A stretch of DNA of 48,582 nucleotides from Legionella moravica DSM 19234. GTDB lineage: Bacteria; Pseudomonadota; Gammaproteobacteria; Legionellales; Legionellaceae. Each line of letters opens with the position of its first letter. The stretch's first letter is position 1. Of this stretch, positions 16,089 to 23,993 are shown one piece after another. The notes beneath the pieces are model-generated. The model worked only from the letters and a program-made list of their open reading frames with translations. It was not told the origin of the DNA and ran no database searches. The position numbers and the translations under genes were made by a program. The DNA lies in NCBI RefSeq assembly GCF_000423305.1, contig NZ_AUHS01000028.1:1-48582 (forward strand). Direction: 5' to 3'.

Positions 16089-17177
16089 ATGAAAAAAAAA
16101 TTCCTGAAAAGAATAACCACCTTTTTATGCTCAGGGCTTTTATTGAGTCAGATGCCAACCAGCAACGCGTGCACACGTGCAGTGTATTTAGGTTCTGATA
16201 ATCTGGTTATTACTGGTCGCTCTATGGATTGGAAGGAAAACATGCAGTCCAGTATCTGGGTATTTCCAAGAGGGATGAAACGTAATGGATTGGCAGGCCC
16301 CGAATCACCACAATGGACATCAAAATACGGATCAGTGGTTATCTCTATATATAACTTTGCAACGGCCGATGGAATGAATGAGCGTGGCTTGGTCACCAAC
16401 ATGCTTTATTTGGCAGAGTCAGATTATGGCAGTGCCAAAGAAGGGCATCCTCCTTTATCGGTGAGTATATGGGGGCAATATGTTCTGGATAATTTTGCAA
16501 CAGTTAATGAAGCTGTAGAGGCCATGTCTAAAAAGCCCTTTCAGATTATCGCGCCCCATTTACCGGATGGAACAGCAAGCACAGTCCACTTATCATTATC
16601 CGATTCTAATGGTGACTCCGCTATTTTTGAATACATTAATGGCGAGTTGGTGATTCATCATGGCCGTCAATATCAGGTGATGACTAATTCCCCCATTTAC
16701 AGCAAACAATTGGCAATTAACGAATACTGGCAGAACATTAACGGTTCTGTATTTTTACCGGGAACCATCAGTGCTGCGGATAGATTTGCCAGAGCCTCAT
16801 ATTTGATTCAGTCCATTCCAAAACAAGTGGATAAAAATTACATTCAAAATGTACCCGAACAGGCTTATACCTATCAGGCTATTGCTGGAGTATTGGGGGT
16901 TATACGCTCTGTTTCTGTTCCTTTGGGCATCTCGGATGCGGCAAAACCTAACCTTGCATCAACTGTTTGGCGCACCATCTCTGATCAGAAAAATCGTGTT
17001 TATTATTTTGACTCATCAACCTATCCCAACATTTTTTGGGTGAATCTGAAAAAAATTAATTTTGCTCCCGGCGCTCCAGTGCTAAGTCTTTTAGTTGATA
17101 GAGGTACTTTTTATGCGGGAGAAGTATCAAAACTGTTAAAACCGACGAAACCTTTTGAATTTTTGCCCGCACAATAA
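16089..17177 (+). CDS. choloylglycine hydrolase-family amidase, exported
   Basis: A 362-residue Ntn-hydrolase of the choloylglycine hydrolase/penicillin V acylase family. A signal peptide (KRITTFLCSGLLLSQ) precedes CTRAVYLGSDN; in this family that Cys becomes the N-terminal nucleophile. Also visible are the early GRSMDW motif, DGMNERGL and LSDSNGDSAIFEYINGE, all typical. It hydrolyses linear amide bonds such as conjugated bile acids, N-acyl homoserine lactones or penicillin V; the substrate here is unknown. It is probably periplasmic or secreted. The start chosen is the ATG at 16089; the ribosome site is weak. It begins 44 bases after the ankyrin gene. Confidence 0.88.
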   Translation: MKKKFLKRITTFLCSGLLLSQMPTSNACTRAVYLGSDNLVITGRSMDWKENMQSSIWVFPRGMKRNGLAGPESPQWTSKYGSVVISIYNFATADGMNERGLVTNMLYLAESDYGSAKEGHPPLSVSIWGQYVLDNFATVNEAVEAMSKKPFQIIAPHLPDGTASTVHLSLSDSNGDSAIFEYINGELVIHHGRQYQVMTNSPIYSKQLAINEYWQNINGSVFLPGTISAADRFARASYLIQSIPKQVDKNYIQNVPEQAYTYQAIAGVLGVIRSVSVPLGISDAAKPNLASTVWRTISDQKNRVYYFDSSTYPNIFWVNLKKINFAPGAPVLSLLVDRGTFYAGEVSKLLKPTKPFEFLPAQ

Positions 17178-17180
17178 GTA

Positions 17181-17282
17181 AAGGGATCCGATCTTGCCTT
17201 TTGCCTGTACCATGGGCTAGAAATCATACAAATCAGAAATTTGTCATGATATGATAATAGCAAAAGACAAGATTTGACCCTT
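17181..17282. repeat. MITE-like element, copy B (complete)
   Basis: A 102-bp element with terminal inverted repeats of about 23 bases (17181-17204 and 17260-17282): AAGGG, then ATCTTG, then CTTTTGC at each end. The interior matches the element at 8301-8388. It starts 3 bases past the choloylglycine-hydrolase gene and cuts into a minus-strand reading frame on its right. No coding capacity. Confidence 0.7.
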
Positions 17283-17358
17283 CTGTGTAGGAATCAAGGA
17301 CAGTTTCACTAATAGAACTGCAGTCATCCAGCGTAACAGCCGCTCTTTCATTTTCCAT
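17233..17358 (-). pseudogene. 5' remnant of a gene cut by the MITE-like element
   Basis: ATG at 17358 with a good CAGGA site 7 bases upstream opens a frame of 25 or so natural codons (MENERAAVTLDDCSSISETV and a few more). It then enters the inverted-repeat element at 17282 and stops within it at 17233. The start region looks genuine, and the rest of the gene is missing. Too little remains to name it. Confidence 0.35.
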
Positions 17359-17533
17359 AATGTATCCTGTTTCAAAAAGAAGTTAGATATTAAATATAGG
17401 TTAACGTATAATCCGCGAGCTCAATTGAGACAACTGTATTTTTTAGGGAAATGGCCCTGAACAAGTATCCCCTGTCATCTATAGATAGTGAGTCATAAAT
17501 ACATATGAAATAATTTAGATTTGGAACAATTTT

Positions 17534-19522
17534 ATGCAATCTACAACAGCTATTAAAGAAGCACTTGAACAAAAGAAAATGCAACAAAACGAAGCATTAA
17601 TCAAAGAATCCATTCTAAATGAAATGCTGCACAACGTGTCGGAAAATACGCTTCTTTCTCCAGAATTAAAGTCAGCCTTGATTTTGGAAATAATTAAATT
17701 AAATCTGGATACTTATCTCAACATACAACTTTCTTTGGACAATAAAATCAACCCTGAAGTTGATAAGATACACGTCAATCAATCGAATCAGGCAACTACA
17801 ACAACCACCGGCAGTGAAGCACCGGCAAGACCAGTAAAGGAAACCCATTCCAATCCAGTAGTTACCAGTGATTTAGTTCACATTGACACACCTCAAAAAC
17901 CCCGTTCCCGTAGTCAAAATAGGAAAATTTCACTAAATTTAGAAGAAAGAAAGGCAAGGTCCAAAGCCTCTAAAGAGGGCGACGTGGCAAAAAGCAAAAG
18001 CTCTCCAAAAGATAAAAGCTCTCCCAGAGATATAATAATCCAGGCAGGCACAAAATCATCAGATTCTCTTCATGATACTGCTCATTCCTCAACTCCTTCG
18101 CCACGCAGAAATTCAAGCAGTCCAAGATGGTTTCTTGCCGGGAGCGAAAGCAGTGAATCTCCCAGAAAAAGAAGATCATTTACCAGTCCACATAGTGGAA
18201 AAAAGGAATCACCAAGAGAACAAGCATTCACTGATTTGCTACCAGTAAATAAGGAAACCCTGCATCAGTACCTCAATAGATTAAAACCCTATTTAAAAAT
18301 GAAAGACACCGATATTGTTGTATTGACTGATGAAGACAGACCAAATATCCACTTGGTAGTGACCCCTCACCGAATAATGAAAACGGATACATTAACTCAA
18401 ACCAAAACAGTCATTCTTGTCGATAAGCAAAAAATTGAAGGAGAAGGGGCTAATCGAGTAATCAGGGGATATGATTTAATAAACAAACAGTACCTGGCTA
18501 TAAAAATACTCAATAAAAGCGTCACTAAAGAAGTACGTGACATAGAGATCGAGAATCTTAAAAAAAGAGGGTGGTTTTATGCGCGTTATCAAATCAACAG
18601 TAACGAGCAAGCGTTGATCATGAAACAAATACCAGGGGATACTTTGTTGCAAGTCCTTTATGTTACTGATGAAACGGTTTCCAAGCATGATATCTATGCC
18701 AACTACTGTCCTCATAAAAAAAGCATTGATTTTGAGCTGCAATTGAAAATTATCATCAGTTTAATGAAAGAAGTATTAAAACTTCAGGAACAGTATGGAT
18801 TATTGCATCGAGATTTAAAGCCAGAAAACATTAAAGTATATTATGCAAATGAGACTCTTAAAGTGCGTATCATTGATTTTGGCGACGCCGTTCCTGTCGA
18901 CTCAGAAATAAAAGAGCTCTGTGGGACCGATGGTTACACCGATCCGGAAATATATAGTCTGGAACATCAAGAACCATACCACAAAGAACATGATTATTTT
19001 TCTTTAGGTGTTATTATTGCTGAAATTCTTACCTCAAGAAATTATCAAAAGGCCATTCGCGAGCAAAAAGCGCTGGTTGCTCATGAACTATTTACTACAC
19101 GAATATCTCCCAGCCTGATCCAGCAAGCTATGGATGATGTATTTAAACCTGAAACAGTAGAAGATCACTATGATAGTGTCTCTGATCAACAAAAAAATTT
19201 ACAGCACTTTATGCTTGTGGAACTGAAAAAATTAGCAAAAAAAATGATCATGACGCGGCTGCGCCATTCTTCTTTGGATGAGGAAATCCATCGTATAGAA
19301 ACTATAGAAAAACACGTTCATAAGTTTTCCAAAAAAGTGGAACATTTTTGGGATGCAAAGGACGAGCTGCAAGCTTCATTAAATAAAATGAATAGAAACT
19401 TCAGTGCGGGTTTTTTCTTACCTCAAAAAGAGTTTCAGATTAATTCAGCCCAAGATGCAACCGAGTGCTTTAAAGAAATGCATCAGTCAATAGCTGAAGA
19501 CGATTTCACTTTATATATTTAA
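17534..19522 (+). CDS. eukaryote-like Ser/Thr protein kinase, probable effector (LegK-like)
   Basis: A 662-residue protein. Residues 1-110 are helical. Residues 120-235 are a disordered Ser/Arg/Lys-rich linker with at least five SPR motifs (SSPRDI, SPRRNS, SSPRW, SPRKRR, SPREQ). The kinase domain is at about 290-560, with YLAIKIL (the beta-3 Lys), catalytic loop HRDLKPENIK near 425-434, DFGD near 448-451 and GTDGYTDPEIY at the activation-segment end. A coiled helical tail follows. All core catalytic residues are present, so it should be active. No transmembrane or PASTA parts, so it is not a bacterial sensor kinase; Legionella injects several LegK kinases by Dot/Icm. I cannot say which, if any, this is. 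Confidence 0.85.
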   Translation: MQSTTAIKEALEQKKMQQNEALIKESILNEMLHNVSENTLLSPELKSALILEIIKLNLDTYLNIQLSLDNKINPEVDKIHVNQSNQATTTTTGSEAPARPVKETHSNPVVTSDLVHIDTPQKPRSRSQNRKISLNLEERKARSKASKEGDVAKSKSSPKDKSSPRDIIIQAGTKSSDSLHDTAHSSTPSPRRNSSSPRWFLAGSESSESPRKRRSFTSPHSGKKESPREQAFTDLLPVNKETLHQYLNRLKPYLKMKDTDIVVLTDEDRPNIHLVVTPHRIMKTDTLTQTKTVILVDKQKIEGEGANRVIRGYDLINKQYLAIKILNKSVTKEVRDIEIENLKKRGWFYARYQINSNEQALIMKQIPGDTLLQVLYVTDETVSKHDIYANYCPHKKSIDFELQLKIIISLMKEVLKLQEQYGLLHRDLKPENIKVYYANETLKVRIIDFGDAVPVDSEIKELCGTDGYTDPEIYSLEHQEPYHKEHDYFSLGVIIAEILTSRNYQKAIREQKALVAHELFTTRISPSLIQQAMDDVFKPETVEDHYDSVSDQQKNLQHFMLVELKKLAKKMIMTRLRHSSLDEEIHRIETIEKHVHKFSKKVEHFWDAKDELQASLNKMNRNFSAGFFLPQKEFQINSAQDATECFKEMHQSIAEDDFTLYI

Positions 19523-19589
19523 GGCGATTACAAGCCGGTGCTGAGGCGGCTTGCTGAAATCAGTTATCTTAATGAATTCAGCAGATATC

Positions 19590-19635
19590 GCACGTGTCTT
19601 GAATGCTTCATTCAAGACACGTGCTGAACCTTTTT
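19590..19635. terminator. bidirectional terminator, 16-bp perfect hairpin
   Basis: Arms 19590-19605 and 19609-19624 are perfectly complementary (GCACGTGTCTTGAATG) around a 3-base loop. A short T-run (CCTTTTT) follows on the plus strand. It lies between the convergent kinase and membrane-protein genes. A second, weaker 7-bp stem (CAAGCCG/CGGCTTG) is just upstream near 19530. Confidence 0.75.
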
Positions 19636-20113
19636 AGAGACCAGGAGCTGGTGTCTCATCACGTTCAGTAGAAGCTACTGCAGCATGTAATCCAGTCGAG
19701 GCTCCTCGAGTTGTCATTACAAGCAACGATAGGGGCAATACGACTAAATCAAGAACCGCCTGACACAAGTCGTTAAATATATATTTTGCGACATTAAAAA
19801 AATAAGATGCGTTATGCTCATCCCCAACTAATTCATGGATTCCAGAAAGAACAGCGCCACCAATAATAATCGCGCCAATTACCGCAGGCATGGTTATGAG
19901 CACCGCAGGATCTAAAATTGCCAATCCAATCAATGCTACTGGTAAAAATGTATGGCGTGCGCAAAAAACAAACTCTTCTTTAGACTCATAAGGCTGAAAG
20001 AACATCTGATCTACTGTACGACGTTTACGTGGAATAACAATATCGCTATTTAAACGATTTTGAATTACGTGATCTGAACCTGTTAGAAAACTTATTGATA
20101 ATTTGCCAGCCAT
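19634..20113 (-). CDS. small membrane protein, effector-like
   Basis: A 159-residue protein. The N-terminal 55 residues are polar (MAGKLSISFLTGSDH), followed by two hydrophobic regions: FLPVALIGLAILDPAVLITM with PAVIGAIIIGGAVLSG, and AVLDLVVLPLSLLVMTTRG. It ends with ASTGLHAAVASTERDETPAPG. It resembles the 162-residue protein at 32197-32685: same MAG start, polar N-terminus with a (K)R-x-(R)-x-D-x-F/M region, two hydrophobic blocks and a C-terminal TR-(G/A)-AST. I take them as paralogues of a Legionella-specific family. Possibly membrane-targeted effectors; no enzymatic motif. Confidence 0.65.
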   Translation of the reverse strand: MAGKLSISFLTGSDHVIQNRLNSDIVIPRKRRTVDQMFFQPYESKEEFVFCARHTFLPVALIGLAILDPAVLITMPAVIGAIIIGGAVLSGIHELVGDEHNASYFFNVAKYIFNDLCQAVLDLVVLPLSLLVMTTRGASTGLHAAVASTERDETPAPGL

Positions 20114-20608
20114 AAATATCCTCTAGTCTTGTGTAATAAAAAAGCGCTCAAGTATACGTCGAGGCAAAAAAAAGAGCAATGTGAAAGTAATTTGGTTGGC
20201 TGGGTTTAATCCACTGACAAACGGAAAACAACTCCTTACTTAGGTATTTTACCAAGCAAAAAACCGGATCATGGCGTCCATGCAAAAACTGGCTGCAAAA
20301 ACTGTCTTTTGCTCACATCTTTGCCCATGCCCAACGGCTGTGCCCGAGGAATCAAGAGAATAGGAGTGGTAGCCTGTTTGCTCGCAAACAGGATCATGGT
20401 TTCTCAAGTGTCTAAATCGAAGCTTATAGTTGGTGCATCAAATCCTGGTTGCGAGCAACCAGGCTAACTGCATTTCTAAGCGACCCAATATTTTATCCAA
20501 AATCCACTTTAGAATGGGATGGAGAAATTATTGATTTAAATACTTTTCTTTTGCTGCAAATCAGGATAATGTGCTCTTTTATTAACAATACAAACAAGGA
20601 TGAACACT
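20114..20608. other. 495-bp non-coding stretch with REPs and a short tandem repeat
   Basis: It contains a 13-base tandem repeat (TGCAAAAACTGGC then TGCAAAAACTGTC, 20281-20306) and the REP pair at 20369-20467. An open frame from 20449 begins inside the REP and is not credible. No other gene seen. Confidence 0.45.
20369..20467. repeat. inverted REP pair (BIME/REPIN-like)
   Basis: Plus-oriented unit: GTAG (20369-20372), CCTGTTTGC, TC, GCAAACAGG (to 20392). About 50 bases later there is an inverted unit: CCTGGTTGC (20444-20452), GA, GCAACCAGG (20455-20463), CTAAC, which on the minus strand reads TTAG + hairpin. Two REP hairpins head to head make a BIME-like unit. The hairpin sequence is the same as the REP next to the RAYT pseudogene. 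Confidence 0.68.
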
Positions 20609-20839
20609 ATGACGTACAATCAAACTCTTTTTAATGAATGCATGGAGGCAAACAGAGGTCGAGCTCCGGGCTACAGCATGATTTGCTTAGGAGAAGACAC
20701 CTTACTGCTATTCATTGATATGTTTAAATATCTCGCCGCAGTAGCAGTTATTATGATCATCGTTCACGATATTTACAAAAATGTGCATCTCAAGCAAAAC
20801 CCAGAAGCAGAGTATAATCGATTAAATACTTTAGACTAA
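20609..20839 (+). CDS. small single-pass membrane protein
   Basis: A 76-residue protein starting at ATG 20609 with AAGGA at proper spacing (an ATG nine bases earlier has none). A polar N-terminus (NECMEANRGRAPGYSMICLG) is followed by one transmembrane segment (LLLFIDMFKYLAAVAVIMII) and a charged C-terminal tail. No recognised family. It is followed by a decayed gene fragment, so it may belong to a partly lost locus. Confidence 0.5.
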   Translation: MTYNQTLFNECMEANRGRAPGYSMICLGEDTLLLFIDMFKYLAAVAVIMIIVHDIYKNVHLKQNPEAEYNRLNTLD

Positions 20840-20847
20840 TCACCACT

Positions 20848-21018
20848 GAAGCAAGAAGTTATTACTTTGAAATCGGATTCAGCTTTATTGATGCTATTCC
20901 TGAATAAAACTATGTCTATAACACATTGCTTTTATCAGGAATAGATGCCACTACAGAAGACATTGAACCCGTGCTCAACCGCTACTTTTCATTTTCAGGA
21001 CCGTCATTAAGTACCTGA
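20848..21018 (+). pseudogene. decayed gene fragment
   Basis: A plus-strand frame reads as protein through one internal TAA: EARSYYFEIGFSFIDAIPE, stop, NYVYNTLLLSGIDATTEDI, and so on to PSLST before a TGA. There is no start codon. Composition and amphipathic pattern look like coding sequence that has lost its beginning. It may once have been continuous with, or followed, the small gene at 20609. Identity unknown. Confidence 0.35.
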
Positions 21019-21068
21019 TATCGTCAACAGAGCAGAGCTTAGCTATTTTAAAATCCAAAAATTCCACA

Positions 21069-22211
21069 CTAACGTTTCTGGGGACTTGAAGAAAGCGATG
21101 CCTCATCTGCGGCAGTTAAATCGGATTTTGAATTCTTTGCAGCGTCCAACTGACCCTTCATCAATTTTGTATAGAAACCAGTATTGGAGCTTTTTACTAA
21201 AGGATGTTCCTCATCCACCCCTCTCGATTGCTTCTCACTTAATCCAGTTAAAGTGCTCACTGGCTGTGCATGAAAAATACAACCGCCGTTTGGATTTTTA
21301 TCATATCCTGTCCACTGCATTTGGGTAGGGGGTATCAGATATTCAAGCTCCTCTGGCTTTCTGGAAATACTTGATATGTATTTCCCGATAACATTGGAAT
21401 AAACAATCCCGGTAATTACGCCCGAGTTGATACCTTCTTCTATCATTGCCCTCATAAATTCCGATTCGATTTTCTCATGTGATGTACTGATAAACCCCAT
21501 CTCCTGAGTAACAAGACCACCTTGTTCCACGGCTTTAATTCGTTCTTCAATGTACTCTTCACTGAATTTGTCTTCTACCCTAAAGGTATGTACTGGATGG
21601 GTTTCCGAAATCTGATTGAGGCCACTGCTGACAAAAGCAATATGGCATAATGTTTCGCCCAGTTGCCGGGAGTCAAGAGAAGATACTTTCTCAGTCGAAC
21701 CTCTTAATAAACTGTTACACAGAACATAAAATCCACCTGAATAAATATTGATAGCGCTCTTTTCTGACCAATTTAATTGTTCCAATGCCTTTGGTTTTGA
21801 TGATGCCTTTTCTCGCTCTTTATAATCATTTTCAGTAGGAATACCATCCAGATCGGGCAATCGGGGAAGTTCCATTGATAATCCACTATTAATGAACTTT
21901 TCATAATGTGCCGCGTCCTCTTTACTCAAGGCTACATGATTCATATTAGCGAAACGTATTATTTCACTCATATCAAAGATCTCATTTTGATACCTTGCAT
22001 ACAAAATTTCATCTTTTATTTCAAAGGTAACAGGCTCCTTGTTGTTTCCAACCTGGTAATCAAGAAATGCTGAAATCAAGTGCTCAAAAGCATAGGTATA
22101 TGGGTTTTTATTCAATGGACCATATTCAATATGCTCCTGCACAAGACCCACTTTTGTTAATTTTTTGATTAGTTCAGGATTCTGCTGGACAAAATCTTCT
22201 GTTAAACTCAT
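21069..22211 (-). CDS. arginine-type mono-ADP-ribosyltransferase, probable effector
   Basis: A 380-residue protein whose second half is a clear R-S-ExE ADP-ribosyltransferase. It has INIYSGGFYVLCNSLLRG at 154-171 (the ART first helix), Arg211 in HTFRVED, Ser242-Thr243-Ser244 in GFISTSHEK, and Glu288-x-Glu290 in PEELEYLIPP just ahead of the conserved proline pair. Such enzymes transfer ADP-ribose from NAD to a target, usually Arg in this subclass. The N-terminal 140 residues have no recognised fold and may fix localisation. The C-terminal tail (ADEASLSSSPQKR) is polar, as in many Dot/Icm substrates. All catalytic residues are in place. Target unknown. A motif upstream is shared with the gene at 24656. 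Confidence 0.82.
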   Translation of the reverse strand: MSLTEDFVQQNPELIKKLTKVGLVQEHIEYGPLNKNPYTYAFEHLISAFLDYQVGNNKEPVTFEIKDEILYARYQNEIFDMSEIIRFANMNHVALSKEDAAHYEKFINSGLSMELPRLPDLDGIPTENDYKEREKASSKPKALEQLNWSEKSAINIYSGGFYVLCNSLLRGSTEKVSSLDSRQLGETLCHIAFVSSGLNQISETHPVHTFRVEDKFSEEYIEERIKAVEQGGLVTQEMGFISTSHEKIESEFMRAMIEEGINSGVITGIVYSNVIGKYISSISRKPEELEYLIPPTQMQWTGYDKNPNGGCIFHAQPVSTLTGLSEKQSRGVDEEHPLVKSSNTGFYTKLMKGQLDAAKNSKSDLTAADEASLSSSPQKR

Positions 22212-22227
22212 TTTCAGAACCGCATAC

Positions 22228-22256
22228 AGCCTATATGCTTAATTATAGTCCAAAAA
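22228..22256 (-). promoter_or_regulatory. shared upstream motif, copy 1
   Basis: On the minus strand this reads TTTGGACTATAATT, then CATATAGGCT. It lies about 40 bases upstream of the ADP-ribosyltransferase start and closely matches the sequence at 24689-24714. TATAAT within it could be the -10. It may be a common promoter or operator. Confidence 0.4.
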
Positions 22257-22366
22257 TACGGTAAACTATTCTCAGGCATTTCGATGTAATCAGATAACCT
22301 CAGACATCGCCAATGAAATGCCATTATTGAATTGGCAATTTGACTATTCTAAAATATCAATGAGCC

Positions 22367-23044
22367 TTGGAACAGTTGGGCAAGAGGCTTCTAAACGAGA
22401 GACCATTGGAATTGAATCATTCACCTTTAAGTAATTCTTCTGTCGGAATTTTATCTGTTTGTCATGTTTTTTTAATAACAATCAGCAACATATTAGTTCA
22501 ATACCCCATTGAACTTCTTGGTTTTCATACAACCTGGGGGGCCTTTACCTACCCCGCCATATTTATTCTAACCGATCTCACAACCCGGCTCACTTCCGCC
22601 AGTGCTGCACGAACTATTATTTTTCGTAGTATGTTTCCTGGATTAATCATTTCTTATGCTGTTGCAAGCTATTTAGAAACTCAAGACTTGAGTCTTTTTT
22701 TTGTTCTACATCCGATACCTTTACGTATAGCATTCGCCTGTTTTATCGCTTATGTTGCTGGGCAGCTTCTTGATATCTTCGTTTTTCAGCACTATAGAAC
22801 TCATTCGTCCTGGTGGCTAGCCCCTGCACTGTCAACTACCGTTGGGAATCTCATCGATACCCTTTTATTTTTTGCTATTGCGTTTTATCACAGTTCCAAT
22901 CCATTTTTAAATCAGCATTGGCCAGAGATTGCTGCCGTCGATGCCCTGTTTAAAATCATCATTAGCCTGGTTGCATTTGTTCCCGTATATGGCTTCTTGT
23001 TAAACAGGCTTCGTATCCGTTATGTGAATAAAACGATGGCATAG
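22367..23044 (+). CDS. yhhQ: queuosine precursor transporter YhhQ
   Basis: A 225-residue inner-membrane protein of the VUT/YhhQ family (about six membrane segments). It matches E. coli YhhQ throughout by motif: GFHTTWGAFTYPAIFILTDL, ISYAVASYL, YVAGQLLDIFVF, WWLAPALSTTVGNLIDTLLF and ALFKIIISLVAFVPVYG. YhhQ imports preQ0/preQ1 for queuosine tRNA modification. The start is uncertain: TTG at 22367 or TTG at 22406 (preceded by GAGAG) are in frame, while the ATG at 22361 is in another frame and gives a 24-codon overlapping ORF. It is an isolated core gene inside the effector-like island. Confidence 0.85.
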   Translation: MEQLGKRLLNERPLELNHSPLSNSSVGILSVCHVFLITISNILVQYPIELLGFHTTWGAFTYPAIFILTDLTTRLTSASAARTIIFRSMFPGLIISYAVASYLETQDLSLFFVLHPIPLRIAFACFIAYVAGQLLDIFVFQHYRTHSSWWLAPALSTTVGNLIDTLLFFAIAFYHSSNPFLNQHWPEIAAVDALFKIIISLVAFVPVYGFLLNRLRIRYVNKTMA

Positions 23045-23098
23045 GACAGCTAATCCCAAATGAGGGATAGCCAACAGGTGCTTACTTAATTCATGTTC

Positions 23099-23944
23099 CT
23101 ATGCCTTCAATTTAAACAAACTTTTTAATCCAAGTTCTATTGCGTGGTCTTCCGTTTTTTCGATCAACTGTTCATCTTTGTCAAACGCAATATCATCACC
23201 AATAACAGCCAAAATTGCTCCACTCAGAATAGGTGGATACAGTGAGTTAGACGCGTACCTGAACGCCGTATGCAAACTGGAAAGTATAAATAATTGCGCA
23301 CACTCCATCTCGCTGGCCAATACGCCCGCTCTTTTCAAGGTCGTCATGTAGGAACTGTTGTCATCCATCAATGAAAAACCAAATTCCCTGGCAAAAAGTG
23401 AGCTTTTAGAGTGAACTATTCCGGTATGGATATTGAATGCAGTTGAAGGCATATCTTTACTCGCTTCCTGAGAAGCCAGAACAAACTCCAAAGAAGCAAT
23501 TGCGGGGTACTCCTTGTAAATATAATCCCAGCTGGCTTTGTCATCCCGTACAGCACCTGTAACGATAACCAAATCTCCTGAGCGAACTTGAATCGGCAAG
23601 AGCGTTCCTGCAGTACCAACACGTAGAAAACGACTGCCTCCCAGCAGCATTAATTCTGTAATGATAATATCAGCACTACCGCCTCCCATACCCGTTGATA
23701 TAACAGCAACATCAAGGCTCCTGTGATCTTGTTTCATCACACCAAGATAACAATTATGCTGTCGTGGATGTGGTTTTATCTGAACTGATTCAAAATGTTC
23801 ACTGATGCGTTTTGCTCGGCCATCTGATCCGGTGAGAATAATATAACGCCCCAAAGATCCATTACCTTTCAAATCATCAGCAACAAGGCCTATATGTCTG
23901 GGCGACATGTCTGATTTTATCATGTTTAAAACCCCAAGAGTCAA
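23099..23944 (-). CDS. nucleoside phosphorylase (uridine phosphorylase-like)
   Basis: A 281-residue protein of the PNP/UDP phosphorylase family. Motifs are LTGSDGRAKRISEHF (phosphate site), VISTGMGGGSADIIITEL, LRVGTAGTLLPIQVRSGDLV and the sugar-binding ASEMECAQLF. It cleaves a ribonucleoside with phosphate to base plus ribose-1-phosphate; uridine is the likely substrate from the SGDLVI/ASEME pattern, but purines cannot be excluded. Cytoplasmic. Three possible starts exist (23944, 23923 or 23908). It lies 49 bases downstream of the coiled-coil gene on the same strand, so it may be co-transcribed with it. Confidence 0.85.
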   Translation of the reverse strand: MTLGVLNMIKSDMSPRHIGLVADDLKGNGSLGRYIILTGSDGRAKRISEHFESVQIKPHPRQHNCYLGVMKQDHRSLDVAVISTGMGGGSADIIITELMLLGGSRFLRVGTAGTLLPIQVRSGDLVIVTGAVRDDKASWDYIYKEYPAIASLEFVLASQEASKDMPSTAFNIHTGIVHSKSSLFAREFGFSLMDDNSSYMTTLKRAGVLASEMECAQLFILSSLHTAFRYASNSLYPPILSGAILAVIGDDIAFDKDEQLIEKTEDHAIELGLKSLFKLKA

Positions 23945-23993
23945 AGCACAATACTTCTATGAACCCAAATTCAAGGCATCCTATTAAGCACTA

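Noticed and set aside
17390..17412. TTAA units 11 bases apart upstream of the kinase, resembling a PmrA box
   Set aside because: Flanking bases fit poorly and TATAAT is too close to the second unit to give the 15-base spacing seen at ceg4 and the J-like gene; it is also 130 bases from the start.
20281..20306. Two 13-base direct repeats as a possible CRISPR or iteron start
   Set aside because: Only two units with no spacer; too few for an array or iteron cluster.
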